This document shows, one piece after another, positions 5,411 to 5,492 of a stretch of 5,492 nucleotides of DNA; position 1 is the first letter of the stretch, and each line of letters opens with the position of its first letter. The position numbers and the translations under genes are program-made. This DNA comes from an uncultured Collinsella sp. (GTDB taxonomy: Bacteria; Actinomycetota; Coriobacteriia; Coriobacteriales; Coriobacteriaceae): assembly GCA_900754435.1 (NCBI GenBank), contig CAAECT010000132.1, positions 1 through 5,492 on the forward strand, read 5' to 3'. The notes below the pieces were generated by a model that was given only the letters and a program-made list of their open reading frames with translations, was not told the DNA's origin and did not search any database.

Positions 5411-5454
5411 GCCCGGGTCCGGCCGTTTGATTTTTGTTCGGTCAGGTCCTGGGC
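5411..5454 (+). terminator. Long imperfect stem-loop after the HAD gene
   Basis: GCCCGGGTCCGGCCG (5411-5425) can pair with 5439-5454, with two G-T wobbles, one T-T mismatch and one bulge, around the T-rich loop TTTGATTTTTGTT. It begins 13 nt after the HAD stop. No U-run follows the stem, so it may be a factor-assisted terminator or a 3' end structure. Confidence 0.4.
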
Positions 5455-5459
5455 TCGCT

Positions 5460-5484
5460 CGAAGAGCACATTAAGTGCTCTTCG
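5460..5484. terminator. Perfect 10-bp hairpin at the right end
   Basis: CGAAGAGCAC (5460-5469) and GTGCTCTTCG (5475-5484) are perfect complements with the 5-nt loop ATTAA. It lies 62 nt past the HAD stop, directly after the previous stem-loop. The next eight bases, to the end of the window, show no U-run, so whether it is a terminator, possibly bidirectional for a convergent gene, cannot be decided here. Confidence 0.45.
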
Positions 5485-5492
5485 GCTCGTGC

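Overview
The window most likely comes from a chromosome of a moderately GC-rich actinobacterium. Protein style and codon use (Arg codons mainly CGC and CGT) suggest Coriobacteriia, possibly a Collinsella-like gut organism. That placement is an inference and no rRNA or other marker confirms it. No mobile element, CRISPR array, tRNA or rRNA is visible.

Layout. Four long genes are clear. Three lie on the minus strand: ndk (47-451), argH (837-2267) and argG (2790-4016). One lies on the plus strand, a Cof-type HAD hydrolase (4571-5398). In the direction of transcription the arginine genes read argG, then a 522-nt gap, then argH. They catalyse the last two steps of arginine synthesis: citrulline plus aspartate to argininosuccinate, then to arginine plus fumarate. 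argH ends at a good intrinsic terminator (747-784), so ndk is probably a separate unit with its own promoter near 515-543.

The three long gaps hold most of the interest. Upstream of argG (4017-4570) a 24-codon minus-strand ORF (4222-4296) has a strong Shine-Dalgarno. It carries six Arg codons, three of them consecutive CGA just before the stop. It is followed by five short segments that can pair in alternating ways and end in a hairpin with a U-run. This reads as a candidate arginine-responsive attenuator for argG. Between argG and argH lie a 12-bp GC-rich hairpin and an unrecognised 56-codon ORF (2386-2556) with an excellent ribosome binding site, so argG and argH are not a simple close-packed operon. 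Upstream of ndk there are two adjacent 18-bp near-identical repeats resembling operator sites (553-588).

The right end (5399-5492) holds two successive stem-loops after the HAD gene, the second a perfect 10-bp stem. All regulatory calls rest on hand-read pairing and motif matching. The four large genes are secure.
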